A DNA stretch of 64,000 nt from Patellaria atrata CBS 101060 (GCA_010093705.1 MU006122.1:5331-69330), one strand, 5' to 3'; numbered from the stretch's first letter, positions 50,671 to 63,454 are shown. The notes: a model not told the origin generated them from the sequence alone. Translations and numbers: made by a program.

Positions 50671-52108
50671 TCAAGTTGTAACTTCTTTGACCGAATTCGA
50701 TTCGGAAGATAGAGCAGTCGTGCTTTGCAGCTGTATCCCTTCCCCTCTCTGCCCCGTCACCGCGCGTTTCTTCAAAACGTTTTCAATAAATGCTTCTCCT
50801 GCTTTATAGCTCGAACGAACGAGTGGTCCGCTAGCACAGTATAGAAAGCCCATATCTAGAGCGCGCTGTTGCCACATCTCGAACGTCGCAGGTTTGACAT
50901 ATTCGTACACTTTCATATGGCGCTTGGTGGGCCGCATGTATTGACCAAAGGTAATGACATCAACGTTTATCGTGCGGAGATCTGCATCGACGACGACCGT
51001 TAGTGGATGTCTAATTCGAGCTTTCAATCACTTAGCTATACCTTTCAGTGCTTCCCAGATCTGGTCTTCAGCCTCCCCCAAGCCTAGCATCATGCTCGTC
51101 TTGGTGATAAGACTCGGTTTGGCAGCTTTTGCTGCTTCGAGAACCGCAATACTCTGCTTGAAGGTAGCTCTACGATCCCGCACTTCGGGTGTCAAAGCCT
51201 CGACGGTCTCGACGTTGTGAGCGTACACGTCTAAGCCGCTATTTGCCACCAACGCGACCGACTCCAGGTCGCCCGCATAGTCTCCTGTAAGGGCCTCTAC
51301 TAGCATTGTTGGTGCCTTCCTTTTGATAAGTCTGATCGTTTCCGCGAAATGACTCGCCCCCCCATCGACGATATCGTCCCTGTCAACCGAAGTGAGGACG
51401 ACATAACCAAGGCCCCAGCGCGAAAGGGCTTCCGCAGTATTCTCGGGTTCGTTTGGATCGAGTGGAGGAGGTTTGCGTGATGTTTTGACGCTGCAAAACC
51501 GACACCCACGGGTGCATGTATCTCCCATGAGCATGATAGTCGCCGTAGCTGCTGACTTCGACGAGCCGCCCCAACAATCTGATATATTCGGGCAGCGAGC
51601 TTCTTCGCATACTGTGTGGCGAAACTTCGAGTTAGCAGTCTGCTACAGTAAATCTGCTTGCTTCCAATGCGATAGATCTATCGAGCTCACAGTGGATGGA
51701 CTTACCAGTATGCAAATTCAGGCCTCTTAGGTCGCTCTTGATCTTCTTGAAATTCTCTCCAACTGGTATAGGCGTTTTGAGCCATTCCGGCAACCTCGCT
51801 ATCTGCTTCTGTCGCCCTAGCGGTCCTACCATAGCGGTTCGCAATTGAAATGCTTCGTCCATGCCTAACGCCACCTTCTTCTCACCCACAAAATCAGAGA
51901 AGGACGGACCAGCATCAAGTGATTGTGAAAATGCGCTTGACCGTTGTTTCTGCGGCTTGTTGTCTTCAACATTCTGCTGTCCCGAAATTGTGGCAAGGGT
52001 TCTACGCTGCTTGGAGGGTTGCAGGCGCAGGGTTCGAAGGGGGAGCCTAATAGGACTGGATCGACAGAGTAAACAGCGTGTCTCCAAATATAAAGAGGTC
52101 ATTGTCAT
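50671..52108 (-). CDS. LIP5: Lipoyl synthase (mitochondrial radical-SAM enzyme)
   Basis: Inserts two sulfur atoms into protein-bound octanoyl groups to make lipoate for pyruvate and 2-oxoglutarate dehydrogenases and glycine cleavage. Exons 52108-51706, 51611-51042 and 50981-50671 join in frame to 427 residues. The Arg-rich N-terminus fits a mitochondrial presequence. Both iron-sulfur motifs are complete: C136-x4-C141-x5-C147 ([12 protein letters not shown]) for the auxiliary cluster and C167-x3-C171-x2-C174 (CTRGCRFC) for the radical-SAM cluster. Further hallmarks are [58 protein letters not shown] and the C-terminal [12 protein letters not shown] with the cluster-binding serine. The last intron (51041-50982) removes an in-frame stop. 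Confidence 0.95.
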
Positions 52109-52573
52109 TATTCTTGAAAAATATGTGCCTCAATATAATAAGAACAACGGCGTTGAGTTGAGAACTGAACGACTTATACGAGTTACGAGAGGTCCAAGGT
52201 CCAAGGGTCCTCCTTCCGTATGCCGCATAATGCCGGCCGCTAGCATCGGATGCTAAGGGTGACCGGAATTCTCCGTATTAGTATCTGTGTTCACTGATTG
52301 GACCATACCTTACGGAGTACTGTTCTACAAGGCAAATGCTCTGTCCTGTACATGAAGGTAAGGTAATTTTCACGCCATTTATGGATGTATTCAAGGTTGG
52401 TACAACACCTTGGCTGTGTTGATGAATGTGTGATATACGTGCAAATTCCCAGTAAAAGTCTCTGGAACATGAATTCAACATTGCTCGCTTGAACGCTACA
52501 GGATATGATCACACTAGAATTGCGAATAGACATTTCGTCCAGAGACATTTGACGAAAATTTGAAGTTGATTTA

Positions 52574-55500
52574 TCAACCTTTCCTAGCGCCGAAGAGTAA
52601 CAAACTTAGTGCAGTATCGTTGCTACCTGCATTCGATGTGGGGTCTGGTAGTATCTCCCATCGGCGAAGTGGGACGGGAATAGTACGCATCTCTGAGCGG
52701 AGCATCTGCTGAGTAGGAGTTGATCGTTGCGCCGGAGAGCTAACACGTGCAGGTATAGGAGACTGTTGTACCTTAACAGCACCATGCTGCTGCCCGCCAA
52801 CCGCTCTCGGAACGTTGGGAAGATTGAAAGGAACGCTTTGCACTGTCGAGGGGTGAATAAGACCTAACCAGTCATCACGGTTCGCGGAACACCCAAATAA
52901 AAAGAATAACCGTCGATCCCCATTGAGCCTTAGAGTATCAGATTTTGAAAATAAGGTTCGAAGTTCATCTGGCAAACCTGTTGGAATTAGTTCCCAGTTG
53001 AGTCTCACAATCTTCAACATAGCTAAGAACTCACCATCCGAAAGGTAAGACAACACGTCAAATACAAATTCAACCGTAGTGTGATGGTTTTGAAGCTTTT
53101 CGTTGACAAGCAAGCCGCTCAGAAGAGGTAATATAGCAACACTATCAGAAAAGCCCGTTTTTAAATTTTGAAATGATTCATAATGTATGACTGTAAGTCG
53201 CAAAAGAGCGTGAATACTGCAGGACAGATTAGCCTCGGGAGCCACTTTATAATTTAGAGATACTCACCAAGCACATATTTGAATGTAAGCCCTTTTCAGC
53301 TGCTCGGTTTCGCCATTCAGCACAGTTCCAATGCCTTGCAAGCTTTCTGCTATAGCCTTGAAACCGTCCAAGATCCTTGAAGCGATAGTGTTACTAGCTC
53401 GTGGTGTCGGTAGAGAAGCAGTACCATCTAGCATAGACAGATAGCCACGAAACGTTGAGATTTCAGTATCTGAATCTGTAGGATTGCTTGAATCGAAGAC
53501 GGAGGGTAACCTTTGGGTTGCAATTGCGTTAAGAATCTGCTCCTCAACATAGGATCGTATCTAAAAACTTTTAGCTGGTCGTAGCAGGATAAGTGCCAAA
53601 AGCATAGCCTACCTGCTCTGCTACCTCTACTTCTAATCCGACAACGAAATCAATACAGTCAGTTGAATTCCTTCCCAATCGCTCATTGGTCGTCTCTAAA
53701 AAGATAGCAATCAAATTATTACGATCTTCGGTTGATCTTCCAGCAATTCTGAATATGTGGTTGATTTGGAGAAGGCAGAATGGTAAGGCAAGGTCGTCTG
53801 CACACTGGAGTACTATCTTCATTTGTGCCCCGAGGTCCAATTTTGGTAAACCTGTCCTTGTAAGCACATTATATAATGAGAAAGGAAGTGTGCTAGTCAC
53901 CAAGAGAACCCAATGGATCAAAGATCTTATCAAGTGTAGTCTTCAGGTAACGCATGGTAACTGGGCTGAGGCGAATTGTAGGGCTTTCTAACAGTCCCAA
54001 GAATACCTTTGGCTGTTGCAGAATGAGTAAAGTCAAGAAAGAACGAAACCTCATATCATCCCCCAAGATCCTCATAGACGTGGAAACGTCAGTGCCAGAA
54101 CTTGCAGCGAATGACTCGACCGAAAGCCGAAAGATGTCTATGATAAGACCTCCCTGCGTAGATATGAAAACCCGCTGCCGATTCCGATAACGGTATGTAT
54201 CCTATAACTGTGTTAATCAGAGCACCACCGTAGCCTAATGTAAACTCACATCCGCAAAGTTGATCATCCTGTCATCGGCTGGTAATAGCGCATCGAGGAC
54301 ATTGGTTGCTATCCGCACTGTCAGGTCAGAGTTCGAGCTTTGTATGAGACCAAGGGCTTTCTTCGCGGAGCATGCGAAAGTTTTCAAGGTTAGACAATCT
54401 GCCATGACCAAGGAAGGTAGAAGCGATATAGTAATCTGCCAATTGCCTTTGAGCAACATAGCAAATATCCAATCGTGTATCAATTGATCAAACTTGTTAC
54501 CGTCGAACTGCCTTAGTCGATAAAGCCATGTTCCCAGCTTTCCGTAGTTCCGATCCTCTTTGACATCTTGAACCTGAATCCAATCTGCGATCTTAGTGAA
54601 AACACGGCCAATCATATGTTCATCCATGCTGTTGCCACTTGATAAGATGGACTCTATTTCTTCATCTACACTGATACTCGATGAGTGTAGAACCTCAGTC
54701 ATGTTGTCAGAAGCTGGCGAACAGACGGCAATCGTCGCTTTCTGATCCCCCCTAGACAAGTCATACCTTAACTGGGCAGTGATATTGAGATCACTGTCAA
54801 CCACCCTGGCCAGCATAAGCAGGGAGCTGAGGAATGGTTTATCGAGAAGTCTATGAGAACGAAGGTGAATATAACGCAGAAAGAGAGAAGAACTAAGCTC
54901 CTGTAAAGCTCCAACTGCAGCATAAGTGAGATGGTGGTTACTGAGTGCATCGCTTATGGCCGTGAGGATCGCTTCATCCTGGGAAAGAATAGCGAGCTTC
55001 ATAATGTCGGCGAGGATAGGAAAATCACCAATTATCTCAAGAATGTCTCGTAGACGACAAAAGTCGGTCGAAGTGAAAGATACTGTTGACTGGTCCTCTT
55101 GTGAACTGGATAGGAAGTTAATAAATATATGGATGTACTTCAAAGGCGACACTAACCCTTTAGAGCCTCCCATAACGTCAAAAATACGCATACGGAGCCA
55201 TTGGCTAATTCCAAATCGGCTATTAACACCAAGGCTCTGCAATCCTGAGAAAAACGACCGAGAAGCCTCCGTAGAATGTTTGGAAGGTACGTGGAAAACA
55301 GTGGGGAGATGTTGAGGGATCTCTTCCTGGAACCGCGCAATGGTTCCCCTTTCCGCACTGATATCGAAATTTACACCACGCAGGAGTGTTTCTCGAAGTC
55401 TTCGCGTGCGTGGCGACAATACATGATCTGGGATTTCCGCTAGGAGCCTCAGATGACATTTACTCGACTGGAAGATAATTAGCGCCGTTTCCGATAACGA

Positions 55501-57700
55501 TGAACATATCTTACCTTGCTGAGATCACCTACGTCTACCAAAGCACCGGTGGCAATCAGCCATTGTAGATATCTTCCCACGGAGAAATGACCTGAACGGG
55601 TGATTTCCGCAAACATCCTGTAGACGGAATTTGAATCGATATCGTATTCACCTGTGGCGTCAACAACAAAGGTGAGCACAGCTTGATCAGTATCCATTTC
55701 AAGTGTTCTCCATTTACGGATTAACCGCGCAGCCACGTAAATACGATGATCTCCAACACGATGGGTAGAGCATGCCCACTTCAGAAGTTGGACTACTAAT
55801 TGGTCAAAGTCCGGGAATAGTGCTAGACACACCTTCGACAAAGCCCGTATGTCAGAGGTATGTGTAAAGGAGTCCAGAAACTTGATGAGTTGTTTACTAG
55901 GAGAGTAGGCTATGATACATGATTCAGCGCTACTAGTAAGAATTAGTTGGTTGTTTCTGCGAGTTATCCTTGAAATAATCAGCGGCAAGATGTCCGACTT
56001 GACAAAGCTGGTTAGATCCATGACTGTGCTCTCGTACTTCTTCCAAGTCTTCGGAAGGATAAAGCAACCTTCATGTGACAGTAGAAGCGTCACACAGAGG
56101 TGCTGCAATTTCTTGAGCATATCTTGATGAGTCTCGAAGAGGGGATCGGAGCGTGTCTTCACAAGGTTAGCAACACCCCGCAATGGATAAAGGAATCTTT
56201 ACCAGTCCAATATGAGCAAGCAAACATTCTGCCAATCTCCGCCCACGTTTACGGGCGGATACTAAGTCTTTCCAGAATATTTGGGAGATCAATAACCAAA
56301 CGGGTAAACGCTCGGGTTGGGTTTGTTCAAAAGATGAGAGAAGCCAATCGAGGAAGTGGTCTCTATCTATGATGTTTTCCGCATAGATATGAGAGGCTAA
56401 GCGAATGCTGTGAAGAGTAATTGTAAGAATATGCCTTGATGTGAAGGGGCAGAACTTACACATATTCCATCTTCGATTGCCAGTTAGCCTGACCACAACT
56501 CGAGATGGCGCCTTCTACTACTTGCTCAACGTTACTCGTCCACTCTCTGATCCATTTGAGCTCTCCGCCAGCTCCGGTAGTACCGGAAGCTCCTTTCCGC
56601 TTAAACGCGCGCATTTCATTTGCGCCCACACATTTAGCGAGCCACACCGCCCTTGCAGAGGGTATACACTTATTGATACATTGTTCTAGTAAACCCTTCC
56701 CCGTGATTCCGTACGGTATAGTCCTGCTCAATCTACGTAGAGCTACGTTCGGATTAGCAAGTTCGCGAAGCCAACCCTCTCTTTTGGTATCTGTCAAGGT
56801 TACTCTGGGTGGAGGTTTGAAGGTAGAGGGCGAGGATAAACGTCCCAATGACTGTCTTTTCTCTAGAACGGTAACGAAGAGAGATGAGAGACTTTGCATG
56901 CCAGATTTATTTTTTAGATGGTTCCAAAGGGAGGGTCGAGCAGTGTTTGTTTCATTAGAAATTTGCGCCTTGGTCTGGAATCCGTGTTTTACAATATGCT
57001 CGGATAGGACATCTTCGGGATGATTCCCTATCCAAGGCGAAAAGTCCACAGAACCTGTATATTTGTTAGTATAAAGTCTCACGGAAACTAATACGTATCG
57101 CTGACCTTCATGCGGGAGCCTCAGGGAAATCGGTGGCGTATCAAGACCTTGAGTTTTCGAAATATTTTCTCTTAGATCTCTCCGTAACTGAGAATCTTGA
57201 ATATTAACAACGGGTTTCGGTCGGAGCTGGGTAGCATATTGAGGCTGAAAGAGTGGTCGGGAAGGATGGGCCAATTGTACATTGGATGAATGTAAGAAAA
57301 CGTGTGGTTTCACAGGATACGAAGTTTGAGTTGCATCCTCCCATGACTGACATGTGCTTGCTTCGAAGTACTCTGCGAACTGTAACTTAGGTTTCCCTCG
57401 TGAAGCTTGGGAGTATGTATGACCCTTCACGATTGGTACGCCATCCCTTGAATCTAAATTACTATCAACGGTTGGAAGAGACGGGGTAGAGTGTGCTGAT
57501 TGGAATTCCGCGGGAGAGTCGAGTAAAGGTCCTGGGTAGTCATCACCATCGAGTGTAAGGTCAATGTAATGCTCTTGTGATCGGGCGCTCGTTCCGTTTG
57601 ATATGGTTGTACTTGGACGAACTCGGGAGGACTGTCGACCTCCCGCGCTCGGTGTGCGCTGAGGAACATATGGGAGCCCTGGGGCAGGGCGTGAAGTCAT
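52574..57700 (-). CDS. SRB8: Mediator complex subunit 12 (Cdk8 kinase module)
   Basis: Srb8/Med12 belongs to the Cdk8-cyclin C-Med13 module that controls Mediator in RNA polymerase II transcription. Nine exons join in frame to 1,576 residues: 57700-57106, 57054-56460, 56407-56203, 56156-55515, 55467-54250, 54201-53901, 53851-53613, 53560-53268 and 53216-52574. A disordered Ser/Pro-rich N-terminus includes YIDLTLDGDDYPGP. The Med12 domain follows at about 278-340: PPRVTLTDTKREGWLRELAN, ALRRLSRTIPYGITGKGLLE and RAVWLAKCVGANEMRAFKRK. The remainder is long and helical, with IRLASHIYAENIIDRDHFLD and LPVWLLISQIFWKDL. The first intron (51 bases, GTCAGC donor) leaves the frame open if retained, so it is the least certain. 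The length is normal for fungi. Confidence 0.92.
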
Positions 57701-58930
57701 CGCACTGGAGGCGTAGACATGTTCGAGAGGGCAAATTGCGCCTTATCGGGTGAAGCACTGGATCCAGCGCGAAGGACGACGTGATTCTGTAGGGCGGGCA
57801 CACATCTGGGTGTGAGATGGAAGTGAGTTGTAGGTTGAAAACACTGCTATAAGGATAGATTAGCTGATCAGGAGAGTATTGAAAGGAATCTGTATATGAG
57901 AGTAAGAGTAGAGGCGGGTTGGGGGTTCAAATGGTCAGTTGGTGTGCAAGCGCAAGCAAGAACTGGCCATGGCTGTATGGAGCCGGTAAGTTACGGCAGC
58001 ATGGTAGGGCAACAAGGGACGAGAACCGGAGCGTGGGGAGACTGCCACCAGTTAACCAGTAGCGCCTACCGTATGTGAACAAGACACTCAAGGAAGGAGT
58101 TGCGGCACTGTGCAGATCAGCCGTGACAGCCTAATCCCCTTCAAGAATTTTTATATCAGGGTCTGATATGTTATACCTTAATAGAAATCCAGTACCTTCA
58201 CAGTACTTCCGTCGGAAGGTACTGAAACGGGGTACGATGGGAACTGTACAGTAATGTAGAACTATGGAGCAGAATCGTTCAACAGAACTCAACAGCGCTC
58301 TTTCTTTTAACACCGAGACTACCCAAGCTACCTTGTTAATAACCTAGTGAGTCTAAACGGTAAAGCTCTACTGTACACAAGTGCGGCGCGGCCTTCCCGT
58401 GGACTACCAATCATCGTGGCTTGATATAGGGTATCATTTTGTTACTGTTGTTGCTTTTGGATGTATAATACAGGACAGAACCTTACCGTACTCTCCGGGT
58501 CCCTTGCGGAAGCCCTTATTTGACTCCGGAAAGCCAATTCGTTCTTTCACCGTCAAAATAGCAATGACTAATACGGTGGAACCTTTGAAAACGCTTACTG
58601 ATTATCGTATCAATGACATTTCTATCCCGAGCAGTCCCAAGATGGAGAATGTACTGTACATTGCCTCCTTTAATCAATAAAAGCAACACTCGGCAGTGGA
58701 GTGCCCGGAGTTCCATTTTGAGCGCGCTTGACTTGCGGTTGCATCGGCTTCGGCGTCAACATCCACTAGTTCTGGTCCTAATCGCGGTGGGAAGTCTCCT
58801 TGGCTGCTTATTCAACTGGACCTTGGACCTACAACATCCCTCAAAGCCCAATAAGGTACCTTTGAACAGAGAGCGAATCCACAGAACCCATTATTTCGTA
58901 CTAGTGAGAGAACTGGTCGTCAAAGTGACA
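57701..58930. other. Divergent intergenic space between SRB8 and the Asterix gene
   Basis: About 1.2 kb serving as promoter space for both genes. It has scattered GTACAGTA/TACTGTAC motifs (58,244; 58,650) and short frames without conservation. No gene supported. Confidence 0.5.
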
Positions 58931-59705
58931 ATGGCTTCGAAGAAAGATATGCGTCGGGATGATCTCAGTATGCTTCTCGAGATTCCTCAGAAGGTGATAC
59001 CCAGTACATGGAGCTTTTACTAACAAAATGGCTTTTGAAGTTGTTCCATATCTGGAACCGGAAAAGGATAAAAGTGAGGGTGATATGATGGGTCAGTGAT
59101 GTTCTAACCCATGTCTCCAAGAGAACATTGCTAATCTTATGTAGGGACAATGTCCAGTACCTTGCCAATGGCCGCTGTAAGTTAAATGAACTGTAGCCCT
59201 GTGCTCGACAACGATTGATATATATGACTATAGATCTTCACGAGGAATAAGTATGAAAACCGCTGCAAACACTCCCGTTTTATATAACGTGTCTACTAAT
59301 TACGACTCACTTCAACACAGGATGGTTGGTTGGTAGGTTGCACAACCCTCGTATTGTTCCCTATACTGCTGAAATTGATTAACTTACGACCAAAGGACTG
59401 CTGTACTTTTTGCTCTTCAAACATGGCTGGCTGAGACTCCTGAGACAAGACGAACGTCGAACACCCCTGGTTACTTTTCCGTTGGAATGGCTGGTAAGTT
59501 CCTCGAACCCGTTTTGTATCACTAGTTGACTAACCGCAATGTAGTCATGTCTCTATTTGTCGTGAGTCCGATAAGTACCTCTCACCGTATGTAATATTGC
59601 TGACATGTTTAGACATACCTGCCCCTTTTCCTACCGCCAGGGCCGGTCAATCGTGCTGCAGGCGGATCCGGAACAGAGGCACCTGCAGCCGTTCCCCCAG
59701 CTTGA
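58931..59705 (+). CDS. Asterix/WDR83OS-like ER membrane protein (UPF0139, PAT complex)
   Basis: Small ER protein; its animal homologue works with CCDC47 in the PAT complex as an intramembrane chaperone for multipass proteins. Eight exons join in frame to 114 residues: 58931-58967, 59041-59079, 59145-59176, 59234-59250, 59321-59332, 59396-59493, 59545-59561 and 59613-59705. The start gives MASKKDMRRDDLIVPYLEPE, typical for fungi. MSSTLPMAAIFTRNKMVGW leads into membrane helices TAVLFALQTWLAET, then SNTPGYFSVGMAVMSLFVTY and LPLFLPP, ending in an Ala/Pro-rich tail. Three exons are tiny (17, 12 and 17 nt), yet all junctions keep the family sequence. Confidence 0.85.
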
Positions 59706-60058
59706 TGCTGCACATTTTATCAGTTGCTTATTAAACTTATAAAGATCTTATTTGCCTCTTCAATTGTTAGGACTATCTGTTTCATGATAGTTGTATATGT
59801 GTATGGGACATGTTATTCAACAGGGGTAATTTCAATACTGTGCCCTAATGTATTTAGAAGTATGAATAATTTCCAAACAGATAATCTTAAGAAAGCATTC
59901 CAGTTCTAGGTAACAGTTAACCATGTGCAACTATGTTAAGGTATAGAGGTTCCTAGAACAGAAGCAAAAGTAATTAAGTTTACAGTACTTTGTACATTTA
60001 TTTCTAAAACATACGACCTGTTCATATGTCCACATCAACTAGCGTCGTTGCTCACTTG
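59706..60058. other. Convergent 3' region
   Basis: Lies between the stops of the Asterix-like gene and the mL45-like gene. A/T-rich 3'-UTR-like sequence; nothing else seen. Confidence 0.5.
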
Positions 60059-61061
60059 CTATCTATGTTGCGTCAATCTCTCCGCAAAGGCCTCTTTGTC
60101 CCTTAACCAATCACTCCATCTTGTTTCTTTAGCCATACCCCAGATCGACCATGGCTCTTCCACTCCCATCCACATTTTCCTCTGCAAGACGAGATATTCA
60201 GTGACCTCTTTCACCTTGTCCTTGGATTCTGCTAGATCATGATCATGACCCGGCTGAGGGGATTCTTTCGGATTCCGTAATATCAAGCGCTGCTTACTCA
60301 CGATTCGTACTACCACCTGACGCATACCGCATGCTCTCGATGGATCTTTCGAATCGTTCCCTACGGGTAAAGGGGAGGCTTTATTACTGACTACTCTAGT
60401 CTTGAGCCGACTGACGCTTTCCAACCTCCACTCGTATTGTGAACTTGGACTTCTCTGAGAAATTCGAGACCGGAATGAGTTGTAGAGACCATCTGCGCAC
60501 ATCTCTCGTAAACGAGCCACATCACCTGCCGCGAAGGCCAGGTACATCTGTGATTGTAGGTCGAGCGTTATACGACGGAGGGACCAGTTTTGTAACGAGG
60601 GACGCGGCTTGGACCTTCGGAGGACGAATTTATAGTAGAACTGACTGTACTTGGAATTAGCGGTCCTCAAAAATGCTGAGTCGAAAAGCCGATGACCTGA
60701 ATTTGTCCACGAATCTGGTCTTCACCCTCTGCAGTTCTAAATGATACCTCTCAGTAGGGTTCTGAAAGATTGAAGGCTTGTTTTTCCCTGTGGGCATTAT
60801 GAATGTCTCTATTATATTTATTAATTCTCTATACCCTCTGAACGTGGAGGAGATCGGAATGATCTTACCAGGAAACAAGCCAATGTCGTTTGGGAATTCT
60901 TTCTTCTGTCTTTCGGCCGCGGCTACTCTCAAGCTCTGCGGCGGTTTACTGATCCGCTCTTTCGCAAGCGCCCGCTGACTCTTGTTCTGCGCATTAAAAG
61001 AAATATTGCGAGTGTATTTCAGGATTCGAAGGACAGGTCTTGTCCCAAGGTTTAAAGCCAT
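60059..61061 (-). CDS. Mitochondrial ribosomal protein mL45 / MBA1-like (Tim44-like fold)
   Basis: Probable inner-membrane-associated mitochondrial ribosome factor that ties translation to membrane insertion, by analogy with yeast Mba1 and animal mL45. Exons 61061-60697 and 60644-60059 join in frame to 316 residues. The first exon has an Arg/Asn-rich presequence (MALNLGTRPVLRILKYTRNI). The second holds the Tim44-like core: LQSQMYLAFAAGDVARLREM then CADGLYNSFRSRI, and YLVLQRKMWMGVEEPWSIWG near the end. The 52-base intron (60696-60645) has a CTAAT branch site. An upstream in-frame ATG at 61136 would add 25 residues; I prefer 61061 because the presequence then starts directly. Confidence 0.72.
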
Positions 61062-61484
61062 TGGAACGGGTAAGGTAAGGTATCGATGGTTTTGGTCTCC
61101 GCTTATTTTATTCGTAGAGACCAGAGTACATACCATAATTCTAACCTAACCATAATTAGCCAAAGGGGTGGGATGCGTCAGCACGTGATCCCCACCGTCT
61201 CACAACCTTCCTGTGACAACGCTGAACCCCACGAACTCACATTGTCATGTCCCCGATTATCTACTCTTCGTGCATAAAACATTTACAGTCCTCGCTCACT
61301 AGAAGGCAGTTATATTAGGAGCGTAAGCTCGCAGCTTGCGTTTTTCTGATGGAACTCGGCGGGTTCTGTTTCACGCAGGCCTTCGCGAGGGTGTTCTAGT
61401 ACCTTGGCTCATTTCTTCTTCTATCGAATATCATGTCCTTATGCATGAAGAGTATTCTGCTTTCAAACTCTTGAAAAATTTTAG
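61062..61484. other. Divergent promoter space of the mL45-like gene and EOS1
   Basis: Contains GGTAAGGTAAGGTATCG near 61,069-61,085 and the unresolved 5' end of EOS1. No separate gene seen. Confidence 0.4.
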
Positions 61485-62421
61485 CACGTTGTTATTGCTC
61501 CTCGGCAGCATATGCCGTTAGATCTTCGTTGAAACTGGCGACAGCTCAGCCAGCAAGGCCAGTTATACCACCGCCTCCGTATCTCTCTAAGGTAGTTCTA
61601 CAAGCTCGTCTTCTACCGAAAGCAGTCTGAATAATTCAAGTCAGCTTACTGTCGCGAACGCAGCATCAGCTCTCCGTCCTAGAGTCGCCGTTCTCTTGGG
61701 AATTGATAAGAAGTGGCACTTACCCTTACTCTTATGCCGTGGTCTATCAACTATTCCTCCAATATGGTGGGGCTTTCAATGCACCGGATTTCTTGTCCGG
61801 TACCGCACTCGAGGCGCCATAATTGAATCATCTACTGGAAGGTTTACTCTAAAAGAAAGGCTGGTACTTACAGAGATTCTGCTGGCAATCCTTTGGGTAA
61901 GTGTACCGTTCGAGGTCCTGGATGGCGTACTGATGTATGATATAGTGTACTGCGTCAGCATACTTATCATTTTTCTTCGCTGATTGTCTAATGTCCCGCT
62001 GGTAAGGATTAGACTGAGTCTGTTAAGGTGTAAATATGCTTAAATTTGGTCTCTTTCGATCACAGGTTGCTTCATTACACACCATCGGCCACCCTTGTAC
62101 GGCTCTTCACCATTAATGCGGTATACATGTACCTCACGTCATGGACTTTGCACCTCTCAGGGGCAGCAGTAAAGCCACAACTTCTCCTCCCTGCGTGGAT
62201 TAGCATTGCACTTGTTAGTGAACCGCTGGTGTCAGTACTTAAAATAGAAATTTTCTCGCATTCTAACATGTACATAGACTCTGACGGTCTTGTACCATCT
62301 TACGCAACGCAAGAGCAATATAAGACGGGAAACATCGGCTGCAATCCGTGTTTTTTGGCTTGCGAGCTTCATAAGCATGTGCCTTTTGTTGATACAAATC
62401 CATTTACGCACCGAGGACTAG
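61485..62421 (+). CDS. EOS1: N-glycosylation / oxidant-tolerance ER membrane protein Eos1 (5' end unresolved)
   Basis: Eos1 is a multi-span ER protein linked in yeast to N-glycosylation and oxidative-stress tolerance. The well-supported exons are 61645-61896, 61946-62001, 62066-62213 and 62278-62421 (200 residues). They give RPRVAVLLGIDKKWHLPLLL, GRFTLKERLVLTEILLAILW, CTASAYLSFFFADCLMSRW, LLHYTPSATLVRLFTINAVY, LLLPAWISIAL and TLTVLYHLTQRKSNIRRETS, in family order with several membrane helices. Upstream, an exon ending at 61591 (IPPPPYLSK|) with a 53-base intron joins in frame. The sequence has no in-frame ATG in that exon, so a further 5' exon is needed and the start given here is only the left edge of that exon. 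Confidence 0.82.
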
Positions 62422-62971
62422 GTCGAAGCTTTCTATCAACCAGCCCTGTTCCCTCCATCCTATCCCCTCCCTGTTTCCGCCGTTGTACCGCTGTACAATC
62501 ATATTTTGAGATTTCCCAACTTTCAATGTATAAGTCGATACTGTACGAACAATTGGGATCCTGGACTGAGACGTACTCGCCAGTACACCAGTATATGCAC
62601 AACAAGTGCACAAGAGATGCATAAAAATCTAGTAGATTTTGTCTGAAAATGGCGACGATACGTGTATCTATACTTCTGGGTGTTTCGAATTATACTTCCT
62701 TTATATTTATAAGGCACATCGTATTTCGGTCAGGTCTTGATGGGAAATGGGCAAATTTGAATCGCGGAGAGATTATAGCCTAGTCGAACAATTGATTCAT
62801 GAAATATCACTGCAGTCATAAGCTTAAATCATTTAAAAGCCCATGCAGGTCACCGAGGTACCAAAATCAGAGCTCGATCGCCCACTCGAGCAGATAAAAC
62901 AGCGCAAACGCTTGACCCGAAGAGAGATAACGCAGCAAAAGATTACATTGAAAAGCCAGGCTAGTGCGTGA
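62422..62971. other. Convergent 3' region between EOS1 and SNX3
   Basis: Short frames on both strands here are shadows; no conserved protein or RNA gene seen. Confidence 0.5.
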
Positions 62972-63454
62972 TCAGAAGGCGTTTCTGTCCCAGTTTGGAT
63001 CTTGATTTCTGTTAGTGAAATATTCAAGCAGATAGTGGCTCTTGTTTAGACTACCTTGAACGAAGGCACCAAGCACCTTTGAACCCGTCTGGAGTAAAGG
63101 ATGCCCTACTACTATCTGTAGAAACCGCTGGAGGCCTTCTCTGCGATGCTCGATCACGTCGTCACTGAAGCGGTTTGTAAACACCTTTCCAGGCAGCGGC
63201 GGGATCGTAACTCTCGCGGACTCTCGCTCAAGGATATCTCGAAATGCCTCAAAGTCCGAATACCGCCGGCGAACAGAAGAGGACTTGAGTTTGAAGGCAG
63301 GGATGTTGGTTCGCATGACAATCTCGTAAGTGGTGACCTGATGCCTACCCACACCCGAAGTAATTGGATTTTTCACTTCGATTTCTAGGAAATTTTCAGG
63401 TGGCCCGTACAACTCTTCGTAGGACTGTGTCCGTGACTCTGGGAGAGATTGCAT
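62972..63454 (-). CDS. SNX3: Sorting nexin 3 (PX-domain retromer cargo adaptor)
   Basis: Binds phosphatidylinositol 3-phosphate on endosomes and recruits cargo to retromer for recycling to the Golgi (yeast Snx3/Grd19). Exons 63454-63055 and 63000-62972 join in frame to 142 residues, the usual compact size. Start [20 protein letters not shown] is followed by the PX domain filling nearly the whole protein: [27 protein letters not shown] (the lipid-binding R-R-Y-S-D-F), [20 protein letters not shown] and [19 protein letters not shown]. The short last exon encodes the conserved tail DPNWDRNAF. Reading through the 54-base intron would give an unrelated tail. Confidence 0.93.
   Translation of the reverse strand: MQSLPESRTQSYEELYGPPENFLEIEVKNPITSGVGRHQVTTYEIVMRTNIPAFKLKSSSVRRRYSDFEAFRDILERESARVTIPPLPGKVFTNRFSDDVIEHRREGLQRFLQIVVGHPLLQTGSKVLGAFVQGSLNKSHYLLEYFTNRNQDPNWDRNAF

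Noticed and set aside
58613-59023. Long plus-strand frame running into the Asterix start in the same frame
   Set aside because: The family begins at MASKKDMRR; the upstream part has no conserved sequence, so it is treated as 5' untranslated DNA.
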